Below, piece by piece: positions 24,861-33,028 of a stretch of DNA of 64,000 nucleotides. A model generated the notes under the pieces. That model did no database searches, was not told the origin of the DNA, and saw nothing but the letters and a program-made list of their open reading frames with translations. The stretch spans positions 1,426,001 to 1,490,000 of the forward strand of contig NZ_AP017422.1 in assembly GCF_002355595.1 (NCBI RefSeq), given 5' to 3'. The position numbers and the translations under genes were made by a program. The DNA comes from Filimonas lacunae (GTDB lineage: Bacteria; Bacteroidota; Bacteroidia; Chitinophagales; Chitinophagaceae). How positions within the stretch are numbered: the stretch's first letter is position 1; each line of letters starts with the position of its first letter.

Positions 24861-26738
24861 TTATTTCACCACCGGCAAAACGATTTTGCTGGGGTGGGCG
24901 GCGTCGTGATAAATTTTAATAGCAGACTTTTTAAAGTCTTCGTCTTTACAATGGTAGATATCTATAAACTGCTGTGGGTTTCTATCCATAATAGGGAACC
25001 AGGAGCTTTGCACCTGTACCATAATGCGGTGGCCTTTTTTAAAGGTATGGGCTACATCGGGTAAGGTATATTTCACCGAGGTGATTTTGCCGGGTACAAA
25101 TGGCTCTGGTTTAGACAGGCTGTTGCGGAAGCGGCCGCGCATTATTTCGCCACGTACCAGCATCTGGTAACCATTCATGATATAGTTTTCTGGTAAGTAT
25201 CCTTCTGTGTCTTTATAAGTGAATTTATCGGGGAATACATCTATCAGTTTTACCACAAAATCGGCATCGGTAGTGCTGATGCTTACCTGTAAATCGGCGG
25301 TAAGCGGGCCGGCCAGCGTTACATCTTCGGTAAGGGCTTCGGTGGTAAATACTAATACGTCGGGCCTGCGGGAAGCAAAGCGCTGATCGTCAGTCATATA
25401 TTCGCGGGTTCTTCTGAAAAGAACATCTTCTGTATAGGGAACCGGTTTAGACGGGTCGCTTACATAATCGGTAAAGGAGCTGGCAGCTGTAGGTTTGGTC
25501 CATTGTAAACCACCTTTAGGCTGCAGGTACAAGCTTGCTTCCTGTACGCCGGCTGGTGGCCACTGGGGCAGTTGCTTCCAGGTATTTTCGCCGGTGAAAA
25601 AGATATTGGCTTCTTTAATACCGTCTATACGGCCCTGGCCTTTCAGGTAATAGTTGAAAAAAGGATGCTCCAGGTTGGCGGCGTACCATTCGCTGGTTTT
25701 GCTGCCAAACTGCACATTACCCAGATTGGCTCCATCGCCGCGTGCCCATTGGCCGTGAAACCAGGGGCCCATTACCAGTTTATTGTTGTTTTTGGCTTTG
25801 TTTTCTATGGCTTTGTAGGTGCTCCATGCGCCAAAGCAATCTTCTGCGTCAAATAAGCCACCTACTAACAGGGTAGCGGTGCTGTCGTTGATTACGCCTG
25901 TATGGGTGCGTGGGTTGCGTGCCTGCCACCAGCTGTCGTAGGTGGGATGGCTGTATAAATCTTTCCAGAACGCGATGCTATCACCCATTAAGCCGGCAAA
26001 ATGCGATAACGCACCGGTGCGCAGGTAAAAGTCGTAACTGTCTTCTGTTGGGAAGGGGAAACCTTCTGGTCCTTTAGTGGTAGGCACGGGACGTGGTTTG
26101 CCAAAAGAGGAATAGAAGTTAAAAGCATCCATGAGACAAAATGCACCGTTGTGGTGGAAGTCGTCCCCCACAAACCAGTCGGTTACCGGTGCCTGCGGGC
26201 TTACTGCTTTTAATGCCGGGTGCTTGCTTAAAGCGCCCATGGTAGAGTAGAAGCCGGGATAAGAAATGCCGAATATGCCTACTTTACCATTGTTGCCGCT
26301 GATGTTTTTTACCAGCCAGTCGATAGTGTCGTAGGTATCGGAGGCCTCGTCTATGTCAGTGGGGGCTTTTTTATCGGGATTGAAAGGACGAACGTCTACA
26401 AAGGTGCCCTGGCTCATCCATCTGCCGCGGACGTCCTGTGTAACAAGGATATAGCCTTCTTTCAAATAATCTTTGTAATGGTTAGACCAGTAGTTTTTGT
26501 ATTGTTTTGAGCCGTAGGGGGCGCAGGAATACGGTGTACGGGTCATTAATATGGGATGCTGTTCTGCATTGTCTTTGGGAATGTAGATGGAGGTGAACAG
26601 TTGTATGCCATCCCGCATGGGAATGTATTGCTCCAGTTTAATGTAGTTGTTTCTGAACCATGCAGAGTCTTCATTCTGGGCAAATGTTTTTAGCTGTGTG
26701 AATAACAGCAATAGCAGTAATAGTTTCCGGTTGTTCAT
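24861..26738 (-). CDS. secreted CocE/NonD-family hydrolase (X-Pro dipeptidyl-peptidase-like / acylase)
   Basis: A 625-residue exported enzyme (signal peptide to about KTFAQ). The S15/CocE alpha/beta-hydrolase domain covers about 35-370: IPMRDGIQLFTSIYIP, VTQDVRGRWMSQGTF and the nucleophile elbow GISYPGFYS (Ser near 155), with an Asp in GGLFDAEDCFG and a His in GPWFHGQWARG as further triad candidates. A C-terminal jelly roll typical of PepX C-terminal domains follows (about 375-620; FTTEALTEDVTLAGPLTADL, GHRIMVQVQSSWFP). Family members are glutaryl-7-ACA acylases, alpha-amino-acid ester hydrolases, cocaine esterases or X-Pro dipeptidases. The exact substrate is unknown. Monocistronic by its flanks. 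Confidence 0.85.
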   Translation of the reverse strand: MNNRKLLLLLLLFTQLKTFAQNEDSAWFRNNYIKLEQYIPMRDGIQLFTSIYIPKDNAEQHPILMTRTPYSCAPYGSKQYKNYWSNHYKDYLKEGYILVTQDVRGRWMSQGTFVDVRPFNPDKKAPTDIDEASDTYDTIDWLVKNISGNNGKVGIFGISYPGFYSTMGALSKHPALKAVSPQAPVTDWFVGDDFHHNGAFCLMDAFNFYSSFGKPRPVPTTKGPEGFPFPTEDSYDFYLRTGALSHFAGLMGDSIAFWKDLYSHPTYDSWWQARNPRTHTGVINDSTATLLVGGLFDAEDCFGAWSTYKAIENKAKNNNKLVMGPWFHGQWARGDGANLGNVQFGSKTSEWYAANLEHPFFNYYLKGQGRIDGIKEANIFFTGENTWKQLPQWPPAGVQEASLYLQPKGGLQWTKPTAASSFTDYVSDPSKPVPYTEDVLFRRTREYMTDDQRFASRRPDVLVFTTEALTEDVTLAGPLTADLQVSISTTDADFVVKLIDVFPDKFTYKDTEGYLPENYIMNGYQMLVRGEIMRGRFRNSLSKPEPFVPGKITSVKYTLPDVAHTFKKGHRIMVQVQSSWFPIMDRNPQQFIDIYHCKDEDFKKSAIKIYHDAAHPSKIVLPVVK

Positions 26739-26821
26739 GAATATATCTGGTTTATTACGGTAAGATAATAAAGATCATAAAAGGGATAAAGTATTAATGG
26801 CGGGAATAGGGGAGGTAAAGC

Positions 26822-26850
26822 AAAAAATCCGGCAGGAGGCCGGATTTTTT
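26822..26850 (-). terminator. terminator after pyk
   Basis: A perfect 12-bp stem (AAAAAATCCGGC with GCCGGATTTTTT) around a 5-nt loop lies 21 nt past the pyruvate kinase stop and ends the pfkA-pyk transcript. Confidence 0.9.
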
Positions 26851-26870
26851 GTATATCGGTAAAGTATTGA

Positions 26871-28367
26871 CTACTCAGGTACCTTAGTGATCTTTAATAC
26901 GTTGGTAGGCAGGTGTAAATGAACTGGTGTAGAACCAGTGTTGATTACAGTGTCTCCAGCTTTAATAAAGCCGCCTTCGCGTAAAATTTTGATCTGATCG
27001 TCTACAATAGTATCCAGATCCTGCTCTCTATCATAATAGAAAGCGCGAACACCCCAGCTTAAGCTTAACTGGTTTACCAGGCTTTTTGATTTGGTAAAGA
27101 TGAATAAAGGAGAACGTGGACGGTAGCTACTTAATACGAAGCCTGTGTAACCGCTTTGTGTCATACCTACTAACGCGTCTGCTTTTACGTCTTTAGACAT
27201 GTTACATGCGTTGTAGCAAATAGCATCACTTAAGAAGTTAGGGGAGTGTGGTTGTGGTTTCAGATCTTCTTCCCTGTCGTAACGGTACTCGGTTCTTTCC
27301 ACTTCCATAATGATCTTGCGCATGGTTTCTACTACCAGTGCAGGGTGTTTGCCCGCAGCGGTTTCAGCGCTTAACATTACCGCATCGGCACCTTCCAGTA
27401 CAGCGTTAGCCACGTCGGTGATTTCGCTACGGTTTGGTTTGATACCGGTGATCATGCTTTCCATCATTTGGGTAGCTACGATTACAGGCTTCGCTCTGTG
27501 GATAGATTTGCGGATGATATCACGCTGCGCCATAGGTACTTTTTCTACAGGCAGTTCCACACCCAAATCGCCACGGGCAACCATCACGGCGTCTGATTCG
27601 CGGATGATAGCGCGGATATCAGCCATTGCGGATGGCATTTCTATTTTAGCGATTACTTTTAAAGTACTGTTTCTGTCAGCCAGTCTTTTTTTCAGGTCAA
27701 TGATGTCCTGTGATTTTCTTACGAAAGACAGTGCCAGCCAATCTACCTGCTGACCCAGGATAAATTCCAGATCAACGATATCTTTTTCGGTCAATGCCGG
27801 TAAAGAGATAGCGGTATCAGGCAGGTTAACGCCTTTTTTAGGTAACAGGTTACCACCATAGGTAACTGCTACTTTTACGTCACCTTCTTTAGTGATTTCA
27901 ATTACCACTACTTCCAGCTTACCGTCGTCGATTAATATTTTGTCGCCCACCTTCACATCTTCGTGCAGGTTAGGGTAAGAAACGTAAATCTTTTCTTTGG
28001 TGCCTACTACTTTTTCTTTAGAAGTAAAAGTGAGGATGTCACCGGTTTTAATTTCCAGCGAGCCGTTCTGGATTTCACCTACGCGAAGCTTGGGGCCTTG
28101 TAAGTCGGCCAGGATGGAGATGTTCTGCTTTTCTGTTTCATTGATTTTGAGGATGTGCTGAATAATACTGGCTTTATCCTCGTGGGTTCCATGCGAAAAG
28201 TTCAGGCGAAAAACGTTTACACCGGCCTTTACCAGTTCCAGTAGTTTATCATAAGTATCACAGGCGGGGCCTACGGTAGCAACTATCTTGGTGCGATGAA
28301 ATGCCGATTCTGTTACGGCCTGCTTCTCTAATTGCTTCTGCAGGTAACTGTCTACGTTGTTTGACAT
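26871..28367 (-). CDS. pyk: pyruvate kinase
   Basis: A 498-residue pyruvate kinase (typical 470-500). The N-terminal catalytic start is TKIVATVGPACDTYDKLLELVKAGVNVFRLNFSHG (Arg and Asn phosphate/K+ contacts), followed by the B-domain, the catalytic segment IAKIEMPSAM (catalytic Lys), VARGDLGVELP, and NRSEITDVANAVLEGADAVMLSAETAAGKHP. The C-terminal regulatory domain occupies about 360-498. It converts phosphoenolpyruvate and ADP to pyruvate and ATP. It starts 11 nt after pfkA stops, so both glycolytic control enzymes are co-transcribed. This coupling is seen in other bacteria. Confidence 0.97.
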   Translation of the reverse strand: MSNNVDSYLQKQLEKQAVTESAFHRTKIVATVGPACDTYDKLLELVKAGVNVFRLNFSHGTHEDKASIIQHILKINETEKQNISILADLQGPKLRVGEIQNGSLEIKTGDILTFTSKEKVVGTKEKIYVSYPNLHEDVKVGDKILIDDGKLEVVVIEITKEGDVKVAVTYGGNLLPKKGVNLPDTAISLPALTEKDIVDLEFILGQQVDWLALSFVRKSQDIIDLKKRLADRNSTLKVIAKIEMPSAMADIRAIIRESDAVMVARGDLGVELPVEKVPMAQRDIIRKSIHRAKPVIVATQMMESMITGIKPNRSEITDVANAVLEGADAVMLSAETAAGKHPALVVETMRKIIMEVERTEYRYDREEDLKPQPHSPNFLSDAICYNACNMSKDVKADALVGMTQSGYTGFVLSSYRPRSPLFIFTKSKSLVNQLSLSWGVRAFYYDREQDLDTIVDDQIKILREGGFIKAGDTVINTGSTPVHLHLPTNVLKITKVPE

Positions 28368-28378
28368 TGTTCTACTAT

Positions 28379-29362
28379 TTAACTTGCTAATATTTTAATG
28401 ATTTTCAGCCAATCCGATGTAAAGCTCTGTTTTTCCTTAACAGCAGTATCCAAAGGCACATAATGCATTTTATCATCGATGATGCCCACCATTACGTTAT
28501 GGCGGCCCGTCATCAGGCTTTCAACGGCATGGTAACCCATACGGCTTGACAGGATTCTGTCTAAGCAGGTAGGAGAACCACCACGTTGTATGTGACCTAA
28601 TATAGATACACGTATATCCATGTTAGGCAGTCTTTCTTTTAATATTCTACCTACTTCGTTACCACCACCTAATTCATCGCCTTCGGCCACAACAACCAGG
28701 TTTACCAGCTTTTTACGCTTTTCCTTTTCTGTTAATTGCTGAATGAGGTCTTCGATATTGGTACGTGTTTCTGGTATTAACACACATTCTGCACCTGTAG
28801 CCAAACCGCTGTGCAGGGCAATGTAACCGGCATCGCGACCCATTACTTCCACAACAAACAAACGGTCGTGTGCATCGGCGGTATCACGTATTTTGTCAAT
28901 GGCTTCTACGGCAGTATTCACTGCGGTATCGAAACCGATGGTGAAATCGGTGCCGGCAATGTCTTTGTCAATAGTACCGGGTAATCCAATACAAGGGATG
29001 TCGAACTCGGTGCTGAACTTCTGAGCGCCACGGAAGCTACCGTCACCGCCAATTACCACCAGACCATCAATACCTCTTTTTTTCAGATTCTCGTAGGCTT
29101 TCTGACGGCCTTCGTACTCGCGGAATTCTTTACTTCGTGCGGTTTTTAAGATGGTGCCACCTCTTTGTATAATGTTGGCAACCGATCGGGTGCTCATGTG
29201 AAAGATGTCGTCATCGATCATCCCACTATACCCTCTCATAATTCCATACACTTCCAGACCGTAGTAAATTCCTGTTCTGGCTACCGCTCTGATAGCAGCG
29301 TTCATTCCGGGGGCGTCACCACCTGATGTTAACACCCCAATTTTTGTAACTTTATTCGACAT
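28379..29362 (-). CDS. pfkA: ATP-dependent 6-phosphofructokinase
   Basis: A 327-residue bacterial-type PFK (typical 320). It has the ATP-binding start IGVLTSGGDAPGMNAAIR, IGGDGSFRGA, the catalytic stretch GTIDKDIAGTDFTIGFDTA (catalytic Asp in the IDKD segment), VEVMGRDAGYIA and GHIQRGGSPTCLDR. GGDGS (Gly before Ser) is typical of ATP users rather than PPi-dependent enzymes. It phosphorylates fructose 6-phosphate. It is the first gene of a pfkA-pyk operon and is divergent from a prolyl oligopeptidase gene across a 188-bp region carrying a palindrome that overlaps its -7 box. Confidence 0.97.
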   Translation of the reverse strand: MSNKVTKIGVLTSGGDAPGMNAAIRAVARTGIYYGLEVYGIMRGYSGMIDDDIFHMSTRSVANIIQRGGTILKTARSKEFREYEGRQKAYENLKKRGIDGLVVIGGDGSFRGAQKFSTEFDIPCIGLPGTIDKDIAGTDFTIGFDTAVNTAVEAIDKIRDTADAHDRLFVVEVMGRDAGYIALHSGLATGAECVLIPETRTNIEDLIQQLTEKEKRKKLVNLVVVAEGDELGGGNEVGRILKERLPNMDIRVSILGHIQRGGSPTCLDRILSSRMGYHAVESLMTGRHNVMVGIIDDKMHYVPLDTAVKEKQSFTSDWLKIIKILAS

Positions 29363-29485
29363 TGTGCAACAATCAATTGTCTCTTTAAATAATTTTTCAA
29401 TAAAGCAGGCAAAATTTTGGTAAAATTTCTACGGTAACGTTTCCGAAGTCTCAAAAGTAACGATTTGCTAAATGCGACCCAAAGT

Positions 29486-29505
29486 GCAAAGATAAGAATC
29501 TTTGC
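29486..29505. promoter_or_regulatory. palindrome containing the pfkA -7 element
   Basis: An 8-bp inverted repeat, GCAAAGAT and ATCTTTGC with a 4-nt centre. On the minus strand its left arm supplies TATCTTTG (29494 to 29487), a match to the Bacteroidota -7 consensus TAnnTTTG for pfkA. On the plus strand the right arm gives AATCTTTG, one base off consensus, about 45 nt before the divergent peptidase gene. It could act as a shared operator or be incidental symmetry of two divergent -7 boxes. Confidence 0.5.
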
Positions 29506-29550
29506 AGGTGGCATAGTTTCCGTAAACTTGTGGCTGCAAAAACAACTTAA

Positions 29551-31761
29551 ATGCAAAAAAAGTATTGGTTCATTGCTACTCTTTTTTCATGTATGATTCA
29601 ACAAACTAACGCTCAGTTACAATACCCCGCCACCAAAAAATCAGAACAATCAGATGACTATTTTGGTACAAAGGTAAACGACCCGTATCGCTGGCTGGAA
29701 GACGATAACAGCGATTTAACGAAGCAGTGGGTAAAGGAGCAAAACACAGTAACAAACGATTATTTATCGAAGATCCCGTTTCGCAACCAGGTAAAACAAC
29801 GTTTGGAAGCACTATGGAATTACCCTAAATATTCTTCTCCCTTCAAAAAGGGGAAATATTATTATTTCTATAAGAATAACGGATTACAGAATCAGAGTGT
29901 TTTATACAGGCAGGAAGGGCTGAATGGCGTGCAGGAACTATTTCTGGATCCTAATAGCTTATCGGCTGATGGTACAGCTGCTTTAGGGGCGCTTTCTTTT
30001 TCAAAGAATGGTAAGTATATGGCTTATACGGTGGCTCAGTCGGGTAGCGACTGGCAAACGGGCTATATCATGAATACAGAAACGCGCCAGCTGCTTACAG
30101 AAAAGATTGAATATATCAAGTTCAGCAGTTTTGCGTGGAAAGGAGATGGTGGCTTTTTCTATAGCCGTTATCCGAAGCCGGATGAAAAAAGTATGTTAAG
30201 CAAACAGAACCAGTTTCAGAAGGTATATTATCATAAGATAGGTACGCCGCAAAGCAAGGATATACTGGTATTTGAAGATAATGAGCATCCACTACGCTAT
30301 TTTGGTGCGGGTGTTACAGAAGATGACCGTTACCTGTTTATACAAGTGAGTGAAGGTACCAGTGGGGGAGAAGTATTGTTTACCGATCTGTGGCAGGCCA
30401 AGGCATTAGAAGCTTCGCGTGATAATGCTCCGGCAGCGGATGCTACTTCCAGCTATGGTGGTGCTAAAAAGGCGCCTGCTTCAAAAGGTGCTTTGAAATT
30501 TACCGTATTAATTGAGGGTTTTGATACCGAACCGGATGTAATTGATAATTCGGTGAATAAGATATTGGTGAAAACAAATGATGGTGCGCCTAACTTTAAG
30601 GTGGTGCTGATTGATCCGGCAGATAACCGTAAGGAAAACTGGAAAACCGTTATACCAGAAAAGCCGGAAGCTTTACAAAGTGTAAGCACCGGTGGTGGTT
30701 ACCTGTTTGCGAGCTACTTAAAAGATGCTGCTACCAAAGTGTATCAATATAGCTATGGCGGCAAGCTGGTGCGTGAAATTACATTGCCTGGTATTGGTAC
30801 TGCTTCTGGCTTTGGTGGTGAATTAAGTGATAAGGATTTCTTTTATACGTTTACTTCTTTTAACTATCCGCCTACTATTTTCCGTTATGAAATTTCTACC
30901 GGTACTTCTGAGGTATTCCGTAAAACGGAAGCGAAGTTTGTGCCTGAGAATTTTGAAACAAAGCAGGTGTTTGTAACTTCTAAGGATGGTGCTAAAGTGC
31001 CTGTGTTTTTAACCTATAAGAAAGGCTTGCAGCTGGATGGTAATAACCCGGTGCTGCTATATGGCTATGGCGGTTTTAATATAGCTATGACACCTGCGTT
31101 CAGTATTTCCAATGTGTTCTTTATGGAACAAGGTGGTGTGTATGCACAAGTGTGTTTACGTGGTGGCAGTGAGTATGGTGAAAGCTGGCATAAAGCGGGT
31201 ATGTTGCAAAACAAGCAGAATGTATTTAACGACCTGATTGCTTCTGCTGAATGGTTAATTGAGAACAAGTATACCAATAAAGAGAAGATTGCGGTGCGTG
31301 GTGGTAGTAACGGTGGCTTACTGGTAGGCGCGGTGATGACGCAACGGCCCGACCTGTTTAAGGTAGCTATTCCGCAGGTGGGAGTAATGGATATGCTGCG
31401 TTTTCATAAGTTCACTGTAGGCTGGGGCTGGGCAGTAGAATATGGCAATGCAGAAAAGAACGCAGATGATTTTAAGAACCTGTACGGTTATTCGCCTTTA
31501 CATAACCTGAAAAAGGGAATCTGTTATCCTGCTACGCTGGTAACTACCGCAGATCATGACGACAGGGTAGTGCCTGCACACTCTTTTAAGTTTGCGGCTA
31601 CTTTACAGGAAAGTCAGGGTTGTGCTAATCCTACGCTGATACGTATTGACAGCAAAGCGGGGCATGGCGCGGGTAAGCCTACCAGCAAACAGATTGATGA
31701 GGCTACAGATATCTGGAGCTTTGTGATGTATAATCTGGGAATGACGTTTAAACAGCAGTAA
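29551..31761 (+). CDS. prolyl oligopeptidase family serine peptidase (S9A), exported
   Basis: A 736-residue S9A enzyme. A signal peptide (to about TNAQLQ) indicates export to the periplasm or beyond, unlike cytosolic eukaryotic enzymes. An N-terminal clamp (YFGTKVNDPYRWLEDDNSD) precedes a seven-bladed propeller (about 75-450) and the catalytic domain (about 460-736) with Ser586 in RGGSNGGLL, Asp670 or Asp671 in TADHDDRVVPAHSFKF and His705 in AGHGAGKPTSKQ. Residues around 290-312 (SRDNAPAADATSSYGG) look like a low-complexity insertion. Family knowledge: cleaves peptides of about 30 residues or less after proline. It stands alone, with a terminator 22 nt downstream. Confidence 0.93.
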   Translation: MQKKYWFIATLFSCMIQQTNAQLQYPATKKSEQSDDYFGTKVNDPYRWLEDDNSDLTKQWVKEQNTVTNDYLSKIPFRNQVKQRLEALWNYPKYSSPFKKGKYYYFYKNNGLQNQSVLYRQEGLNGVQELFLDPNSLSADGTAALGALSFSKNGKYMAYTVAQSGSDWQTGYIMNTETRQLLTEKIEYIKFSSFAWKGDGGFFYSRYPKPDEKSMLSKQNQFQKVYYHKIGTPQSKDILVFEDNEHPLRYFGAGVTEDDRYLFIQVSEGTSGGEVLFTDLWQAKALEASRDNAPAADATSSYGGAKKAPASKGALKFTVLIEGFDTEPDVIDNSVNKILVKTNDGAPNFKVVLIDPADNRKENWKTVIPEKPEALQSVSTGGGYLFASYLKDAATKVYQYSYGGKLVREITLPGIGTASGFGGELSDKDFFYTFTSFNYPPTIFRYEISTGTSEVFRKTEAKFVPENFETKQVFVTSKDGAKVPVFLTYKKGLQLDGNNPVLLYGYGGFNIAMTPAFSISNVFFMEQGGVYAQVCLRGGSEYGESWHKAGMLQNKQNVFNDLIASAEWLIENKYTNKEKIAVRGGSNGGLLVGAVMTQRPDLFKVAIPQVGVMDMLRFHKFTVGWGWAVEYGNAEKNADDFKNLYGYSPLHNLKKGICYPATLVTTADHDDRVVPAHSFKFAATLQESQGCANPTLIRIDSKAGHGAGKPTSKQIDEATDIWSFVMYNLGMTFKQQ

Positions 31762-31783
31762 ATTATTGCTATTCATCGATAAA

Positions 31784-31817
31784 AAGGTTGTCCTGTTTTA
31801 TAAAACAGGACAACCTT
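31784..31817 (+). terminator. terminator after the S9A peptidase gene
   Basis: A perfect 17-bp inverted repeat with no spacer (AAGGTTGTCCTGTTTTA and its complement; the loop must form from the central T/A bases) is followed by a T-rich run (CTTCTTTTTTTT). Confidence 0.9.
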
Positions 31818-31872
31818 CTTTTTTTTGTGAATAACCCGAATATTTACTTTGTGCGCTATAAAATAATCCTTT

Positions 31873-32418
31873 ATGAACATCCTTAAACCCATGGCGGCAA
31901 TGGCATTTGCTGCCCTTTCTTTTGTTGCGTGTAAAAAAAGCGATGACGCTCCTGCGGCAGCTACCCAGAGCGGAAGCTTTACTATGAATGGCATTACTTA
32001 TGCTACTGATACGGCTGTATTTACGGTTAGTGGTAAAAAGGTAATGCTGACAATTGGTAATCATGACTATGTCAGACTTGTAAATCAAAAGGATTCTGCT
32101 GCTATTAACATGCTTGTCGTAAACTTTGAAGACACAACGCTTACTGCAGGTACTTTCACTTATGACAATAGTGAGGATGGGGCAAATTATGACCCTAAGA
32201 AAAATTATTTCACTGCCGGAGTACAAACCAATTTTTCTATAGATCGTCATACCAAGACTAATTGGTATCCTAGCGCAGATGGTAGTTCTATAGTTGTTGC
32301 TGTTAATAACGGCATCTATACTATCACGTACAACTTTGTTACTGCAGATAAAATTGCTATAAAAGGAACTTATACAGGTCCTGTTGCCTTTTCGGTTATT
32401 AAAAAGAATACGGACTAA
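31873..32418 (+). CDS. small predicted lipoprotein of unknown function
   Basis: A 181-residue protein with a clear lipobox (ALSFVACKKSDD, Cys near residue 20) followed by a short flexible Ala/Thr/Gln linker, so probably an outer-membrane lipoprotein. The Lys-Lys-Ser-Asp after Cys is a usual Bacteroidota pattern. The body is beta-rich (GSFTMNGITYATDTAVF, KKVMLTIGNHDYVRLV, NGIYTITYNFVTADKIAIKG) and looks like a small beta-sandwich or barrel. I do not recognise a family. It is bracketed by strong terminators on both sides and so is an independent transcript. Confidence 0.7.
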   Translation: MNILKPMAAMAFAALSFVACKKSDDAPAAATQSGSFTMNGITYATDTAVFTVSGKKVMLTIGNHDYVRLVNQKDSAAINMLVVNFEDTTLTAGTFTYDNSEDGANYDPKKNYFTAGVQTNFSIDRHTKTNWYPSADGSSIVVAVNNGIYTITYNFVTADKIAIKGTYTGPVAFSVIKKNTD

Positions 32419-32435
32419 TTCACTGTATTTCCTGA

Positions 32436-32481
32436 ATATGAAAAAAGGTTGTTCCTCAGCAGGAACAACCTTTTTTCATAT
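32436..32481. terminator. bidirectional terminator with perfect 21-bp stem
   Basis: Arms 32436-32456 and 32461-32481 are perfectly complementary around the loop CAGC; six A and six T bases at matching positions give U-tracts on both strands. It serves the convergent lipoprotein (+) and DinB-fold (-) genes. Confidence 0.92.
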
Positions 32482-32507
32482 GATACAAACGGACTTGTAG
32501 TTATTAC

Positions 32508-33020
32508 CTACAAATACCGTTGCTCCAATATTTCTTTGTGATGTAATAAGTGGCCGTATATGATAAAGGCCAATGCATTCGCAGATGTTTTTGTGTTGTT
32601 GGAAGTGCCTGTGTTGTTAAACTGCTCTTCGGTAATGGACAATAACAACAGGTCGGTTGATTTGCGCAAGGCTGTGAACTCTTCTTTTAAAGCATCCAGG
32701 CTTCTGCTGCCGGCGTTGGCTGTTATAGCATAGTCGTTTTCTTCAAAACCCGGTATCGGTGTTTGGTCGTTGCGGGCTATGCGTAATACCCGGTAGCTTA
32801 ATATCCTTTCGGTATCAATCACGTGTTGTAACACGTCTTTTACTGTCCACTTGTCTTGTGCATAGGCGTAATCCTGTTTGGCTTCGGGCAACGCATTGTA
32901 AAAGGTGGTAATAGTGCCGGTGTAATCGCTTACCATGGCGGGCACAGTATCACTGTTTACTTTGCTGATATATGCTTCCTGGAAGGGTGCATAATAAATA
33001 CCGTTAGCGGGTTTGGCCAT
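32508..33020 (-). CDS. DinB-family four-helix-bundle protein
   Basis: A 170-residue DinB/DUF1569-like protein. It has the helices and metal-ligand His pattern of the family: His66 in KDVLQHVIDTER and His157/His161 in GHLLHHKEILEQRYL, with KWTVKDVLQHVIDTERILSYR as the strongest signature. Family knowledge: DinB-like proteins are putative metal-dependent enzymes, some being thiol S-transferases (bacillithiol or mycothiol type); the substrate is unknown here. It begins 9 nt after the stop of the S8 peptidase gene, so the two are probably co-transcribed. Confidence 0.85.
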   Translation of the reverse strand: MAKPANGIYYAPFQEAYISKVNSDTVPAMVSDYTGTITTFYNALPEAKQDYAYAQDKWTVKDVLQHVIDTERILSYRVLRIARNDQTPIPGFEENDYAITANAGSRSLDALKEEFTALRKSTDLLLLSITEEQFNNTGTSNNTKTSANALAFIIYGHLLHHKEILEQRYL

Positions 33021-33028
33021 GTATGGTT

